This document shows, one piece after another, positions 23,869 through 33,797 of a stretch of DNA of 64,000 bases. The notes beneath the pieces are model-generated. The model was given only the letters and a program-made list of their open reading frames with translations. It was not told the origin of the DNA and searched no databases. The position numbers were made by a program, and so were the translations under genes. Numbering within the stretch: the stretch's first letter is position 1; each line of letters begins with the position of its first letter. The DNA comes from Penicillium oxalicum (taxonomy: Eukaryota > Ascomycota > Eurotiomycetes > Eurotiales > Aspergillaceae): NCBI RefSeq assembly GCF_001723175.1, contig NC_064650.1, forward strand, positions 2,604,001 to 2,668,000. The letters are read 5' to 3'.

Positions 23869-23920
23869 GTACGTAGTATCTTTGTGCAAGCGACTGAATC
23901 AATACTTATCACATCATTAG
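23869..23920 (+). other. Intron 2 of the AAA-ATPase-like pseudogene
   Basis: 52 nt, GTACGT...ATTAG; phase 1. Splicing joins VRERF to DRNFEE. Confidence 0.75.
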
Positions 23921-24039
23921 ATCGGAATTTCGAGGAGGTGACGCCCTACATAGGGATCAAATCGGAAGGCATGCGTCACATCCTGCGTATAGTGCTGCAC
24001 GACATCAAAGCTATTAGCCTCATGGAGGACAAGCCATCG

Positions 24040-24088
24040 GCAATTAAGACTAAGTAGAATCTTGATGAGAACGCTAACGTGGGTCTAG
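24040..24088 (+). other. Intron 3 of the AAA-ATPase-like pseudogene (GC-AG)
   Basis: 49 nt starting GCAATT and ending GTCTAG, with a consensus GCTAAC branch site 10 nt before the end. A GC donor is required to join SLMEDKPS to IEQNVLFHF. GT-starting alternatives put the downstream exon out of frame. Confidence 0.65.
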
Positions 24089-24618
24089 ATCGAGCAAAAC
24101 GTCCTCTTCCATTTCCTCCTAGAGCTCAATGGATGTGCGGAGAACACAGACAATGGTTCGGACCATGACTCGGTAGAGACAGAGTATCTCTACCTTCTCA
24201 CGACCACCCCAAGAACGTATATACTTCTATCTCGCAGCGTGTCGAATTAATGATATAGCACGGCTATATTATACATGACCTTCTCTGGCGCTTTTCAAGC
24301 CTAGTTGCTATATTTATACTATATGCTTTGGCACAAAAGAGCCGCGATTTGTTAGATTCGACACCAGGGAAGAAATGACATATAATAACGGGATATGGTG
24401 GAATCTGGAGTGCTGTTTTATTGATTACAACGGAGTCAACCACAGTCACTGTAAAAATCCCTCAAATATAGTCAGCTTGATATACTTGATGCCTGGCCAG
24501 TACACGGGCATATCAAAGCACCGCAACATCCCCTGTTCTAGATGATTCATAGAGTTATGAAGAATGCACTGAGTCAAATGTAGTCCTTTATTCATGAGAC
24601 AACGCTAGGAAGAACTTA

Positions 24619-25174
24619 TCATAGGTCCTTAGAAGCTACTTCTTCTTTGGCTATCTTGCAATCGCGATATGTCATCACAGTTGGGGTAGGGTAATAGGAG
24701 CTCTGCCAAGTCAGCGTTCATTCTGCATGCTACGATTCCGTGTTTACATACCAAGTGCAAGGGGATAAACGCCCAAAAGCCGGAAGTGTCCGCGGACAAG
24801 ATATGGATCCGACGTGTCTCTCGCATGCGAATACCTACGCATACATCCGCATCACACATCTTGCTATATTCAAATGCCTTTTTCATCATGTTTGTCTTGC
24901 GGCGGTACTGTCTTTGACGAACCAACTTTCTAATGGAGGGGTTATCCAATTGGGCCTTTTCTAAAGCAGCCGTTAAAAATTGATGTCCTGCGTTTTGAGC
25001 TTTCTCTGATAGAACGGACGCGTCAGATAGTAGGCTTAGATTGGTTTTTTTAAAGCTGCTTGGAAGGAGGAGCTCGAAAAAAACAGGCCCTCGGATATTT
25101 TTATTTTCGATGCGGAAAGGGGACACATAAATCTCTTTAAATAGATAGCATTGTCCTGTTATATCAAATGTCAC
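24619..25174 (-). CDS. MADS-box-like (SRF-type) DNA-binding protein
   Basis: Two exons, complement(24,619-24,702, 24,752-25,174), give 168 aa. Residues about 82-133 form an SRF/MADS-like domain: basic helix QRQYRRKTNMMKKAFEYSKM, then CDADVCVGIRM and a strand ending in SGFW. The 49-nt intron has donor GTATGT, branch GCTGAC and acceptor GGCAG. Splicing changes the C-terminus to HLSSYYPTPTVMTYRDC, the SYYPTP tail I associate with small fungal MADS-like proteins. Family members bind DNA as dimers and regulate transcription; nuclear location is inferred. The first ~80 residues lack recognisable features, so the true start or an upstream intron is uncertain. It is convergent with the AAA-like pseudogene, 73 bp away, and codirectional with the kinase gene upstream. 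No frameshift or RIP stop is seen, so it may be functional. Confidence 0.7.
24703..24751 (-). other. Intron of the MADS-box-like gene
   Basis: 49 nt, GTATGT...GCTGAC...GGCAG, all close to the fungal consensus; phase 0. Reading through it instead would give a 181-aa form lacking the conserved SYYPTP tail. Confidence 0.75.
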
Positions 25175-25800
25175 GCCAAGGCACTCATAAAATTACCGTC
25201 ACCAGCTCATTTTCATGTATAGGGTGAGCGAAGGTCACTCAAAATAGGTGAGATCAGTATTTTAAGGGTGTTCAGTTATTGACCATAGTGAATCAGTGAA
25301 CGACATGGTTGCTTACAATATGGTTACGGATCAAACCGCTAGGATTATTGTGCACAATTTTTTTTTGGGAGACCTAAAACAGTGTCAGTGGAAAATAACC
25401 CTGATTTGCTATTTTAGCCTTTCCGTCCCTAGTGGTGGAGGCAGCGAGACACCAAAAGAGTGTCGCACACCAAAACAGGGTGGCAGGGACTACGTAATGA
25501 GATTGGCCATTCACTTCTATACTACAATTTTGATGATCAACACGGTGGGATACTATACTTCTTTCCTACCTAGGTAGACTACTACAGAGAATTGGCAGCC
25601 TGGTGGCTGGTGAAATTATCTCAACAGCTGCGTGAAGATTTCTATATAGGAATTTCCCTTAAACTTCCACTATGCTGGGAATCTGACACATAATGCTGGC
25701 AAAGTGATATGGAATTAATCCTCTGACCTAATTTTGTGAGGACGTACCGGAGCAGTTCTTCCTTTTATGATGACATCTGTTGACCTTGAAATCCAGAATC
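25175..25800. other. Intergenic spacer of ordinary composition
   Basis: Separates two minus-strand genes and should hold the promoter of the MADS-like gene and the 3' end of the kinase gene. A 93-codon plus-strand frame at 25,296-25,577 has no domain and I do not call it a gene. No CAAT/TATA arrangement is strong enough to annotate. Confidence 0.45.
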
Positions 25801-26715
25801 TCAGTCGTAAAGGTCGTTCCAGAACATAATATCCTGGAGGCTCTCTTCACTCAAAGACGCATTCACGAAATGCTCCCTTTGAGGAGTCCGAATCTTTCGA
25901 TGAATTTCGCCAGCCGTCTTCCAACCAAAGAATCCAGCCATTTCCCAATCGATAAGTCCCACGATCTTGTCATTGTCGACAATGCAATTGGATTGGGTAA
26001 AATCATTGTGCATAAAGCTCAAGTCCGCGTCATTATTGATGTCGGAAAGGATTATCTCTCCTTCCAGGGGATTGATCCGACCATTACTGAAAATATTAGG
26101 ATCTTGGACAACATGGGACCGAGCCCGGCGTCCGTCAAAGGGCTTGATGGTATGCAGCTGTCGTAGTATTGTTCGTGCTTGCTCTTTAAAGGACTGCTTT
26201 TGAGTCCCTGAAAGGTACGGCCATGCAACACTCAGAGCAACGCCTGGAAGTCTCTCTTGGATAAGTACTTGGCGACCACGTATCTGAGGTAGTGTAAGTA
26301 TTAAGGATATAAAATAAAGGCACTGGAGAAGCAATACCTTCCCAGCAAAGTATATCTCCGGTACTCTGATACCTCCGAGTACGCCTTTGGCGATAGAAAT
26401 AGCCTGGACCTCATTTGCATCGGCGAACGAATAATCGATCTCTGGTGTGTTGTGAAGATGACTCGATTTGACAATAACATTTCCAAGTGCGAAAACGTCA
26501 CGCCCACCTTCGTCTGCGGGATAGATTCGGGTACTTTCATCACATAGGCTAAGTACTGACTCCCAGTATCGGATTGACTCAGCAGAATGGCACCCAATGT
26601 GCTCTGGCTTAACGGAAAATTCGCCTGGCTTGGGCCGATACCGTCCGTAGAGCGGGACATCCGCATACAAGTCAGTGGCTGGAATGTGTTCTGGTTCAGT
26701 TACATATGGATGCAT
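25801..26715 (-). CDS. Aminoglycoside phosphotransferase-like (APH/choline-kinase fold) kinase
   Basis: Complement(25,801-26,283, 26,338-26,715); 286 aa after removing a 54-nt, in-frame intron. It matches the fungal 'phosphotransferase enzyme family' (APH, PF01636-type). There is a beta-strand lysine in NVIVKSSHL (K83), a possible alpha-C glutamate in ANEVQAI (E102), LIQERLPG after the splice, the catalytic loop FMHNDFTQSN (spliced residues about 216-225) and the metal-binding IDWEMAGFFG (Asp about 238). The C-terminus ends in FWNDLYD, usual for these short fungal members. The fold uses ATP to phosphorylate small molecules; the substrate of this protein is unknown and antibiotic resistance should not be assumed. 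Key residues are present and there is no internal stop, so it is probably functional. It lies 0.4 kb from the Copia nest. Confidence 0.8.
   Translation of the reverse strand: MHPYVTEPEHIPATDLYADVPLYGRYRPKPGEFSVKPEHIGCHSAESIRYWESVLSLCDESTRIYPADEGGRDVFALGNVIVKSSHLHNTPEIDYSFADANEVQAISIAKGVLGGIRVPEIYFAGKVLLLQCLYFISLILTLPQIRGRQVLIQERLPGVALSVAWPYLSGTQKQSFKEQARTILRQLHTIKPFDGRRARSHVVQDPNIFSNGRINPLEGEIILSDINNDADLSFMHNDFTQSNCIVDNDKIVGLIDWEMAGFFGWKTAGEIHRKIRTPQREHFVNASLSEESLQDIMFWNDLYD
26284..26337 (-). other. Intron of the APH-like kinase gene
   Basis: 54 nt, GTATTG...CTTAAT...CTCAG. It is a multiple of three and free of stops, so an unspliced reading gives a continuous 304-aa frame with an 18-residue hydrophobic insert between AGK and IRGRQ. 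Family continuity at GK-IRGRQVLIQ argues for splicing. Confidence 0.75.
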
Positions 26716-27129
26716 TGTCGCAGAATTGACCAGAGCGTGGAAAATTTTGGGGCGAAGAACATGTGGGTGAACTTAGGCTCTGGTAGCAGAAGAGAAAGGC
26801 GGACAACTGATATCGAGGGCGCAAGGTCACAAAAATCAGCTCGGCGATACGAGGAACGCTATATGTGGGGTTCAACCCTTGGTGCCAAGACGAGTTGGTG
26901 AGGCTCACGCACTGCCAATGAGAGTAAAGCAAAACTTTCAGCTTCTGCAGTGACTTCACACAATCACATCGGCTACGCCTAGCTCGATGTAATCGAACGT
27001 CTTTATTGGGTATCAGCTAGGCCATTAAGATTTGGACGTGTCAGAAGGCGCCTCCGCACAATAATGTAACGATTGCCTATCCAGATATGGGCTCATGTCG
27101 ACGCTACGGAGAAAAGGGACATAAATATG
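26716..27129. other. Spacer upstream of the kinase gene
   Basis: Ordinary composition; expected to hold the kinase promoter. The Copia LTR starts at 27,130. No motif stands out. Confidence 0.45.
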
Positions 27130-27308
27130 TGAGAGAGTTTGCCCTCTCCAGATGTTTGCTAGGCCCAGCAGCGGTCATGTGTCTTAAGGGTTTTTCCCCC
27201 ATCGTGGGTTTTCCCTCTCTCTCTCTTCTTCCTTCTCCCTAGACTTCCCAATCCCAGTTGTCTCGCCTCTAGATTACTTCCTTGCCTTATAGACCTATAG
27301 GTCTATCA
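27130..27308 (+). repeat. 5' LTR of Copia A1
   Basis: 179 bp, TGAGAGAGTTTGCC...GTAGGTCTATCA-type ends (TG...CA). It contains a CTCTCTCTCTTCTTCC pyrimidine run shared by all copies. Confidence 0.9.
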
Positions 27309-27325
27309 GGTTATAAGCCCGATCG
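27309..27325 (+). other. Primer-binding site (half tRNA-iMet type)
   Basis: Directly after the LTR, GGTTATAAGCCCGATCG (GGTTATGAGCCCGATCG in less mutated copies) is complementary to the anticodon arm GGGCUCAUAACC of eukaryotic initiator tRNA-Met. This is the half-tRNA priming known for Drosophila copia, rather than priming from the CCA end. Confidence 0.75.
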
Positions 27326-30300
27326 CAATAGTAAGGCCTAAATTTGTGAAAACCGCAAGTTCTAAATTTTCAATCACTAAACCCATCAAATTCGGCTATA
27401 GAAGCTATAATCACCAAATCACCAAATTCAAATTCAAATCATCAAACCTAATATAAATTCAACAAACTCGACTAGGCTATAGAAGCCAGAAATTCACCAA
27501 ATACAACACAATCAACCAGGCTATAGAAGCCAAATCAATATTAACAAAAGAAAGACGCGTCTGTTGATGTTTGTTAGGACTACACAACATCAACATCTTC
27601 ACTTCAAACCCTACTATAATATAATAATAACAACACTATATATCCCCTATAAACCTCCCTTCTTACTAAATTCTATCCCTAAATCCTATCCAAATCACCT
27701 AAATCATCAAATTTACCTAAACCTTAATCAATTCCTAAATACTAACCATAGCTAAAGAAGATCTCGGCTAAGCGGCCGGGGTTAAAGAATTCCCTATATC
27801 TCGTAAGGACTATAGCAAATTCTTTACCCTAAAATCCCGAGGCTAGCAGTAAACTAACTTACTAGCGCCCCTAAAGAATTTACCCTTAACCTACTTAAAT
27901 TATTAGAAAGAACAGAAGACTTCGAGGACTAGTTCAGAGATATATACTAAATCCTTAAAAAGAAAGGACTCTATCGCCTCGTTAACCAAAATATAATAGG
28001 CCTAAAGATATCTGACGAAGCAGAAACTTAGGTCGAATACTCCTATACTATACAGATATAGCTCTAACAATCTATCTCGAAGGATATCGATAATAGTCAA
28101 AGCTATAAGATTCCGATACGAATTCGCTAATAAATATATTATTAGCTTAAAAAAGGCCCTCTATACTACCGGCTTTATTCCTAGCAAAAAGAAGGTAACT
28201 AGGGTTCTACGAACCTACCGAGCTAACTACCTATCAGTAATCGATTTTGTATATAAATTTCGTAGTACCTATACTAAAGCAACGGAAGAAGTCTAACTTA
28301 CCCTAGGTATAATCGTTTCCCTATTTCTTGATGAATTGCAAAGTAATATCCTAACCTTTATAGCTACTAGACTAGTAGATTATTCTAATAGATACGAAAA
28401 TATTACAAAGATTATAGCACTAGACCTTTTCCGAACCTTTACTAAGGTAATCTATAAACTAGAAATTATAAATTACTAATTCTCGAGCGTTATAACACGA
28501 TAACCGGAAAATCTTCAAAACCCTCGTAGACAAATATAAATACCTCCGTTAAAGTATATACCTCCGAGAGGTAAATCGCTATAGGAATAGGTAAAAGAAT
28601 AGACTAAAGGCCTAAATCAGGTTACCCCGAACGGTAACTACTTCTTTTACGGAAGAAAAGGCTATATACTAAGGACTACGCCTATTTAGTTATTATATCG
28701 CGAACCCTAGATTAGAAGCCTATTAAAGGTATCTAGGTAAATACCCTATAGAGGAATATAGACAATCTAAATAGACTACCGCTAGAAGGGTGGACTATAA
28801 TATATAAACAGAATTAAGAAGAACAGGGGTAACACCTAGAATTCTACCTAAACCCAAAATCCTTAGAAGAGCTAATAAAATCTAATAATACTAATTTCTA
28901 TTAGAAAGAATAATAGGAACAAGAATTCGATTACCTTAAAGGGGCCTAACCCTAATCCTAACTATATAGAAGGGATCTTGAAGAGGAAGATACTAATACA
29001 GGAGGATATAGATAATAATACGAGCGCAAATATAGTAATATAGGCTAGTAAAGAAGAAGATAAGTACTACTACGCCTTATAGTAGTAGAATTCGACTTCG
29101 CTGACCGCCTAGATCCCTAGCTTGCTATAGCCTTAATTAAAAGAAACCCTCTACTAAGTAGATCGTTAACTTAGGTATATCACGCTCGATTTGTATTAAT
29201 AGAAATATAATTATGAAATTCCAAAGTAACCTATATAGCTATTAATACTAGACCTCTGATAGAAGAACTGTTAAATCTCTTAGAAAAGCGATCGCTCGAA
29301 TTAAATTAATCCTCCTAGAAGGCACAAAACCCTTGATATATAATACGAATATATACTAATAGGTAACTTTAACCTCCTATCCACGACCTAAATATACAAG
29401 GACACAAAATAGGCTAGAAAGACTAGGAGAATATTTTTGTAACCTAGATAATAAACAAAAGATTATAGTATACGTATACAGGAAACGAGGTATCCTATTT
29501 CTAAAGGCTACTTTAATTAAACTATCTATAGCGTACGAAAAGAAGGCCCCCCTAATTATAGCGACCGTATATTCCTTTACCATAATTTTACTAGAAGTAG
29601 CCTATTACCGTCTAGGTTATATTAGATAGCCTACCGCAAAAATCAACTATCACAAAATCGGTGAGGAGGTCTATAGTAACGAATATTTTAATTATAAAGC
29701 TTACAAGATTACAAAATCCAAGAGGATATATCCTATATAAACTAGACACGCTCTGAGATACTATAGGAATTTATCTATATTAATATCTAGCTATGCACCC
29801 CCCTTAGAATCGGGAATATATTACACGTCCTAATCGTAGTTAACGATGCTACTAGGTTTAGATAGGCTATTCTAATAAAGATAAAAGGCTAAGCCTCGGA
29901 TATCCTAATCTAAATACTAAAGCGTATCTTTACTTCTACTAGCACTTAGCCTTCCGAAATCCGCACAGATAGAGATAGAAGTTTCTTCAAATTCAAAGAA
30001 TAGGCTAAGCAGAAGGGTTACACTTTCTTAATAAGCGCCTCTTACCATAAAACAAAATAGTATTGCTAAAAGCTCTGGATATCTTATTATATAGGGGGCC
30101 CGAACCCTTATAGTAGCTACGCCCTAAGCTCCGTATTTTTATAGCCTAAAGCTATAGTTACTACTGCCTATATTATAAACCGAATCCGCAAACTAAATAA
30201 AAAATTGTCCCCTTTAGAAAGATAGAGTAAGTACTAGTATAATACTAATAGCTCTAGGGTAAAGTAACTAATCGATTTAGGGTTTTTACGTATCTAGTAT

Positions 30301-32263
30301 TCTAAAGCCTATATCTATATTCTAAAAGAACAACGAACCTAAGGATAAAAGATGGCCCCGAGGGTATAGATTAGATACCTAGTTAGATATAATAGTAAGA
30401 ATAGCTACTAATATAGGATTTACGACCTATATAAGAGAAAAGTATAATCAGAAGAGATATAGACTTTTAGGAAGAACTATCATACTGCTATTAGACCTAG
30501 ATAATCGAATTAAACAGATTATACAAGAAAGGTTCTATAATATAAAGATCTAAAATATCAAAAAGATAACCGATATAACCGTGAAACGATCAAATAGGCC
30601 TACCTAAAAGACTACCCGCGCGGATAACGACACTATAAAGATCCCGACCGTAACACCTACTCTAATATAAGCCTAGATACCTACGAAGAAATCAAATTTC
30701 ACAAACTTCCTATACTCTAAAAATTCTACCTCTCTAATAGGAAAGAGGAAGGGGATATAATCTTCTACCTCCTTAAGTCTAATTCCTAAAAGACCTAGAA
30801 TTACGCGAGGGACGAATTTTTCCCTAACCCGCTCTAATCCCTCTAAGTATACTACTAACTATACTAGAGGACTAAAATATCCTAATTTTATAACCTTCCT
30901 AATATCGCAAAATTTTACCGATATAACTAAGGAAAAGAGCCCTAATACTCGACCGGATCCTGAAATCTAAATCCCTAGAGACCTAATTCCTAACTAGGGA
31001 GGAATTTTTTACGCTAGAACCGGATAGTCTAATCCCGTTAATTAAGAGAAGGACTATACTAGGATAATTCCTACCTACGCTAGAATCTAACCTAAATCCT
31101 ACTATTAAAAAGTCTAAGACACTATCCTAATTAATTTAACTATAACTCCCCCCTCTAGTAGTAATTCCTAGAGGTTCCGTAGCTACCTAATATTATAAGC
31201 TTTATTAGCGGACCCTATCGATACTATCACGATAAATTAACTAGATTTCACGAGCGACCGGAGACGCTCTATCTCTCTAGTAAGAAGAAGCCTATAGAGA
31301 TATACTCCGAGATAACTTATAGAAGGAATAGTTAGATATACTATAAAAGGACTAGTTAAGGAAGAGCATAAAGAGAGAACGAAAGGAAGTTTATGCTTGC
31401 TACGTCTACTAAAGATAACTTAATTAGACCTAGTATATTAAGCACGGCTACTAAGATAATACGGTCGGCAATAGTCAAAATCCCTTAAACCTATAGGGAA
31501 GCTATAAAATCCTAATTCGCTAATTAATAGCTTAAAGCCGAAGAGACCTAATTAAAGAAGTTTAAATTATCTAATATAATAACTTTAGTAACTAAACCCC
31601 TAAAAGGTACCAAAATCCTTCTAGGTAAATAGGTCTATAATATTAAACAGGATACGAAGGATATATCCTAGAATTCTGTGCTAGATAGGTCGTATATAGT
31701 AACCGCCAAAGTCTAGGCGTAGACTTCCAACCTAACGAAAGATATACCCTAGTTTCTTAGATACATCGGCCAAGTTATTTATTACTATAGCTACTATCCG
31801 CAATTAGAAAAAGGAACAGTAGGATATAATTAGAGCCTACCTCAATACCGCTATTAACAACCGTATCATATTCATAAAGCAACTAACTAGACATAAATAA
31901 TTTAGCCAAAAGGAGAAGATCTAGTATATACTAAACCAAGCGCTTTATAGATTACGATAAGCAGGACACCTCTAGCATAAACTTTTCAAAGATAACCTAT
32001 CTAGCCTAGGCCTCTCTCTAATCCCCTCCGAACTATATATTTACTAACAAGGACCATACATATTTATTATAATCTATATAGATAATATCCTTGCGACTAG
32101 ATATAAGGATCAATTGAACTCTATGAAAAAGGGCCTTTCAAATAAAAGAAAACTAAAGACCCTCCTATTCAAAAGATTCCTTGGATATGATATAATTAAA
32201 GAACCCTCTAGCTATATCTTTATAAGCTAATAGGCTTATTTGACAAACTTAATCTATGATAAG

Positions 32264-32442
32264 TAAGAGAGTTTGCCCTCTCCAGATGTTTGCTAGGCCC
32301 AGCAGCGGTCATGTGTCTTGAGGGTTTTTCCCCTATCGTGGGTTTTCCCTCTCTCTCTCTTCTTCCTTCTCCCTAGACTTCCCAATCCCAGTTGTCTCGC
32401 CTCCAGATTGCTTCCTTGCCTTGTAGACCTGTAGGTCTATCA
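32264..32442 (+). repeat. Solo LTR with ATAAG target duplication
   Basis: A complete 179-bp LTR flanked by ATAAG on both sides (32,259-32,263 and 32,443-32,447). In the collinear copy at 48.8-57.9 kb the same position (near 56,822) reads ...CTATAATAAGGGC without an LTR, so the empty site is known. It arose by insertion and then LTR-LTR recombination. Confidence 0.9.
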
Positions 32443-33308
32443 ATAAGGGCTATGAAAATTGCAATCCTTCGCTAATTCTAATGAATCCCTCTTGGAAAAT
32501 CCCCCATCCAAATAATCTAACAGAGGATAACGCATTCGATCAGGGTGCCTATACCAAAATGATAGGAAAGATTAGTTAGCTCTTAATCAAAATGCGCCCA
32601 GATATTACAGCGACCGTGTCTAAACTACAGCGCCGCAACGCACACCCGAGAAAAGATGATATAGTAGCGTACAAAGTTTTGTTATAATACCTTGTAGGCA
32701 CTATAAATTTAGGAATCCCATTTAGAAAAGAACCCTTAAAGGATCTAGAAGGATTTGTCGACTTATCGTACGCTAATACAGAGGATGGAAAATCTACCGA
32801 AGCATATATTTAGTTCTTTACTAGTACCCCAATCTCATAGAGCTCAAAAAGACAAGATATCGTAGTAGCCTCATCGACTATAGCCGAATACTATACCCTT
32901 GCGACCGTAGCGAAAGAGGGACTTTACCTTGCCAAAATTGCTACTAACCTTTTACTTATACCCCCATTAAACCAAGATAAAGAATTCGACAAAAATATCC
33001 CAATCACCCTATTTTATAATTCCGACAATACCATCACGACTATTATAAACCCCAAAGTCAGCCCAAAATTATCCTAGATCAGCACGAGATACTATTTGAT
33101 CAGAGACCTTATTAAAAAGAACCTTATCTGAGAGAGTTTGCCCTCTCCAGATGTTTGCTAGGTCCAGCAGCAGTCATGTGCCTTGAGGGTTTTTCTCCCG
33201 CTTATGGGTTTTCCCTCTCTCTCTCTTCTTCCCTCTCTCTAGACTTCACAATCCCAGTTGTCTCGCCTCCAGATTGCTTCCTTGCCTTGTAGACCTGTAG
33301 GTCTATCA

Positions 33309-33325
33309 GGTTATGAGCCCGATCG
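33309..33325 (+). other. Primer-binding site, least mutated copy
   Basis: GGTTATGAGCCCGATCG follows the 5' LTR. It complements 12 nt of the initiator tRNA-Met anticodon arm (GGGCUCAUAACC) without mismatch. Confidence 0.75.
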
Positions 33326-33394
33326 TAATAGTGAGGCCTGAATTTGTGAAAACCATAAGTTCTCAAATTTTTAATTACCAAATTCATTAAATTC

Positions 33395-33584
33395 GGCTGT
33401 GGAAGCTATAATCACCAAAATCACTAAATCACCAAATTCAAATTCAAATCATCAAATCTAATATAAATCAACAAATCCAATTAGGCTGTGGAAGCCAGAA
33501 ACCTATCAAATACAACAAATTTAACCAGGCTGTGGAAGCCAGAAACCTATCAAATATAACAAATTCAACCAGGCTGTGGAAGCC
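33395..33584 (+). repeat. Leader hairpin repeats GGCTGTGGAAGCC (x4)
   Basis: Hairpins at 33,395-33,407, 33,484-33,496, 33,528-33,540 and 33,572-33,584. The last three are spaced exactly 44 bp. Each has a GGCT/AGCC stem around a 5-nt loop. Three to four copies occur between primer site and gag in every element (for example 39,061-39,200 and 45,926-46,065). The loops suffer RIP (TGTGG to TATAG) while the stems persist. A role in RNA packaging or dimerisation is a guess. Confidence 0.7.
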
Positions 33585-33797
33585 AAATTCAATATCAACA
33601 AAAAGAAAAGACGCGTCTGTTGATGTTTGTTAGGACCACCACAATATCAATATCTCTCACTTCAGACCCTACTACAACACACTAACAACAACACCATATA
33701 TATCCCCCACAAACCTTCCCTCTTACCAAATTTCACCCCCAAACCACCTAAATCATTAAATTTACCCAAATCTCTATTATATCCCTGAATACCAACT

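Larger units (their letters stand above)
23220..24545 (+). pseudogene. Truncated fungal AAA-ATPase-like gene (N-terminal, DUF7025-type region)
   Basis: The start chosen is the ATG at 23,220 (context GCAACATGG); an upstream in-frame ATG at 23,064 is possible. Exons 23,220-23,704, 23,765-23,868, 23,921-24,039 and 24,089 onward join in frame. Introns are 60, 52 and 49 nt, with donors GTATGA, GTACGT and a GC donor, and ACTAAC or GCTAAC branch sites in the first and third. The spliced product carries a Pro/Ser-rich N-terminus, then blocks I recognise from the N-terminal region of fungal AAA ATPases: FEKWASIAQF, LDDYAGYTFIVRERFD, then IKSEGMRHILRIVLHDIKAI and SLMEDKPSIEQNVLFHFL. After about 24,213 the frame is lost: a 1-base deletion, a TAG at 24,256-24,258, and another shift near the DLLW motif. 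Homology continues to about 24,545 (YTICFGTKEPRFVRFD). The Walker A/B ATPase domain is absent; the next gene follows. Most likely a pseudogene truncated at its 3' end. Domain naming is from memory of the family. Confidence 0.7.
27130..33128 (+). mobile_element. Copia element A1, autonomous type, RIP-mutated
   Basis: 5' LTR 27,130-27,308, primer site, leader with GGCTATAGAAGC hairpins, gag (about 27,750-28,650), protease-integrase (about 29,150-30,500), a linker, then RT-RNaseH (about 31,500-33,120). The order gag-PR-INT-RT-RH is that of Copia/Pseudoviridae. A solo LTR (32,264-32,442) sits inside the RT-RNaseH part, and a gag-only derivative abuts at 33,129. Collinear parts of the other long copies show that only the last ~0.3 kb is missing here; it appears downstream, partly inverted (36,159-36,315 and 39,471-39,524). 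The left flank ATATG has no matching 5 bp at the likely right end (39,939), so the ends have been rearranged. Stops replace many Gln/Trp codons and no protein can be made. Confidence 0.8.

Noticed and set aside
27309..27325. A tRNA gene, because the sequence resembles tRNA-iMet
   Set aside because: Only the anticodon-arm complement is present, directly after an LTR; no cloverleaf can be formed. It is the primer-binding site.
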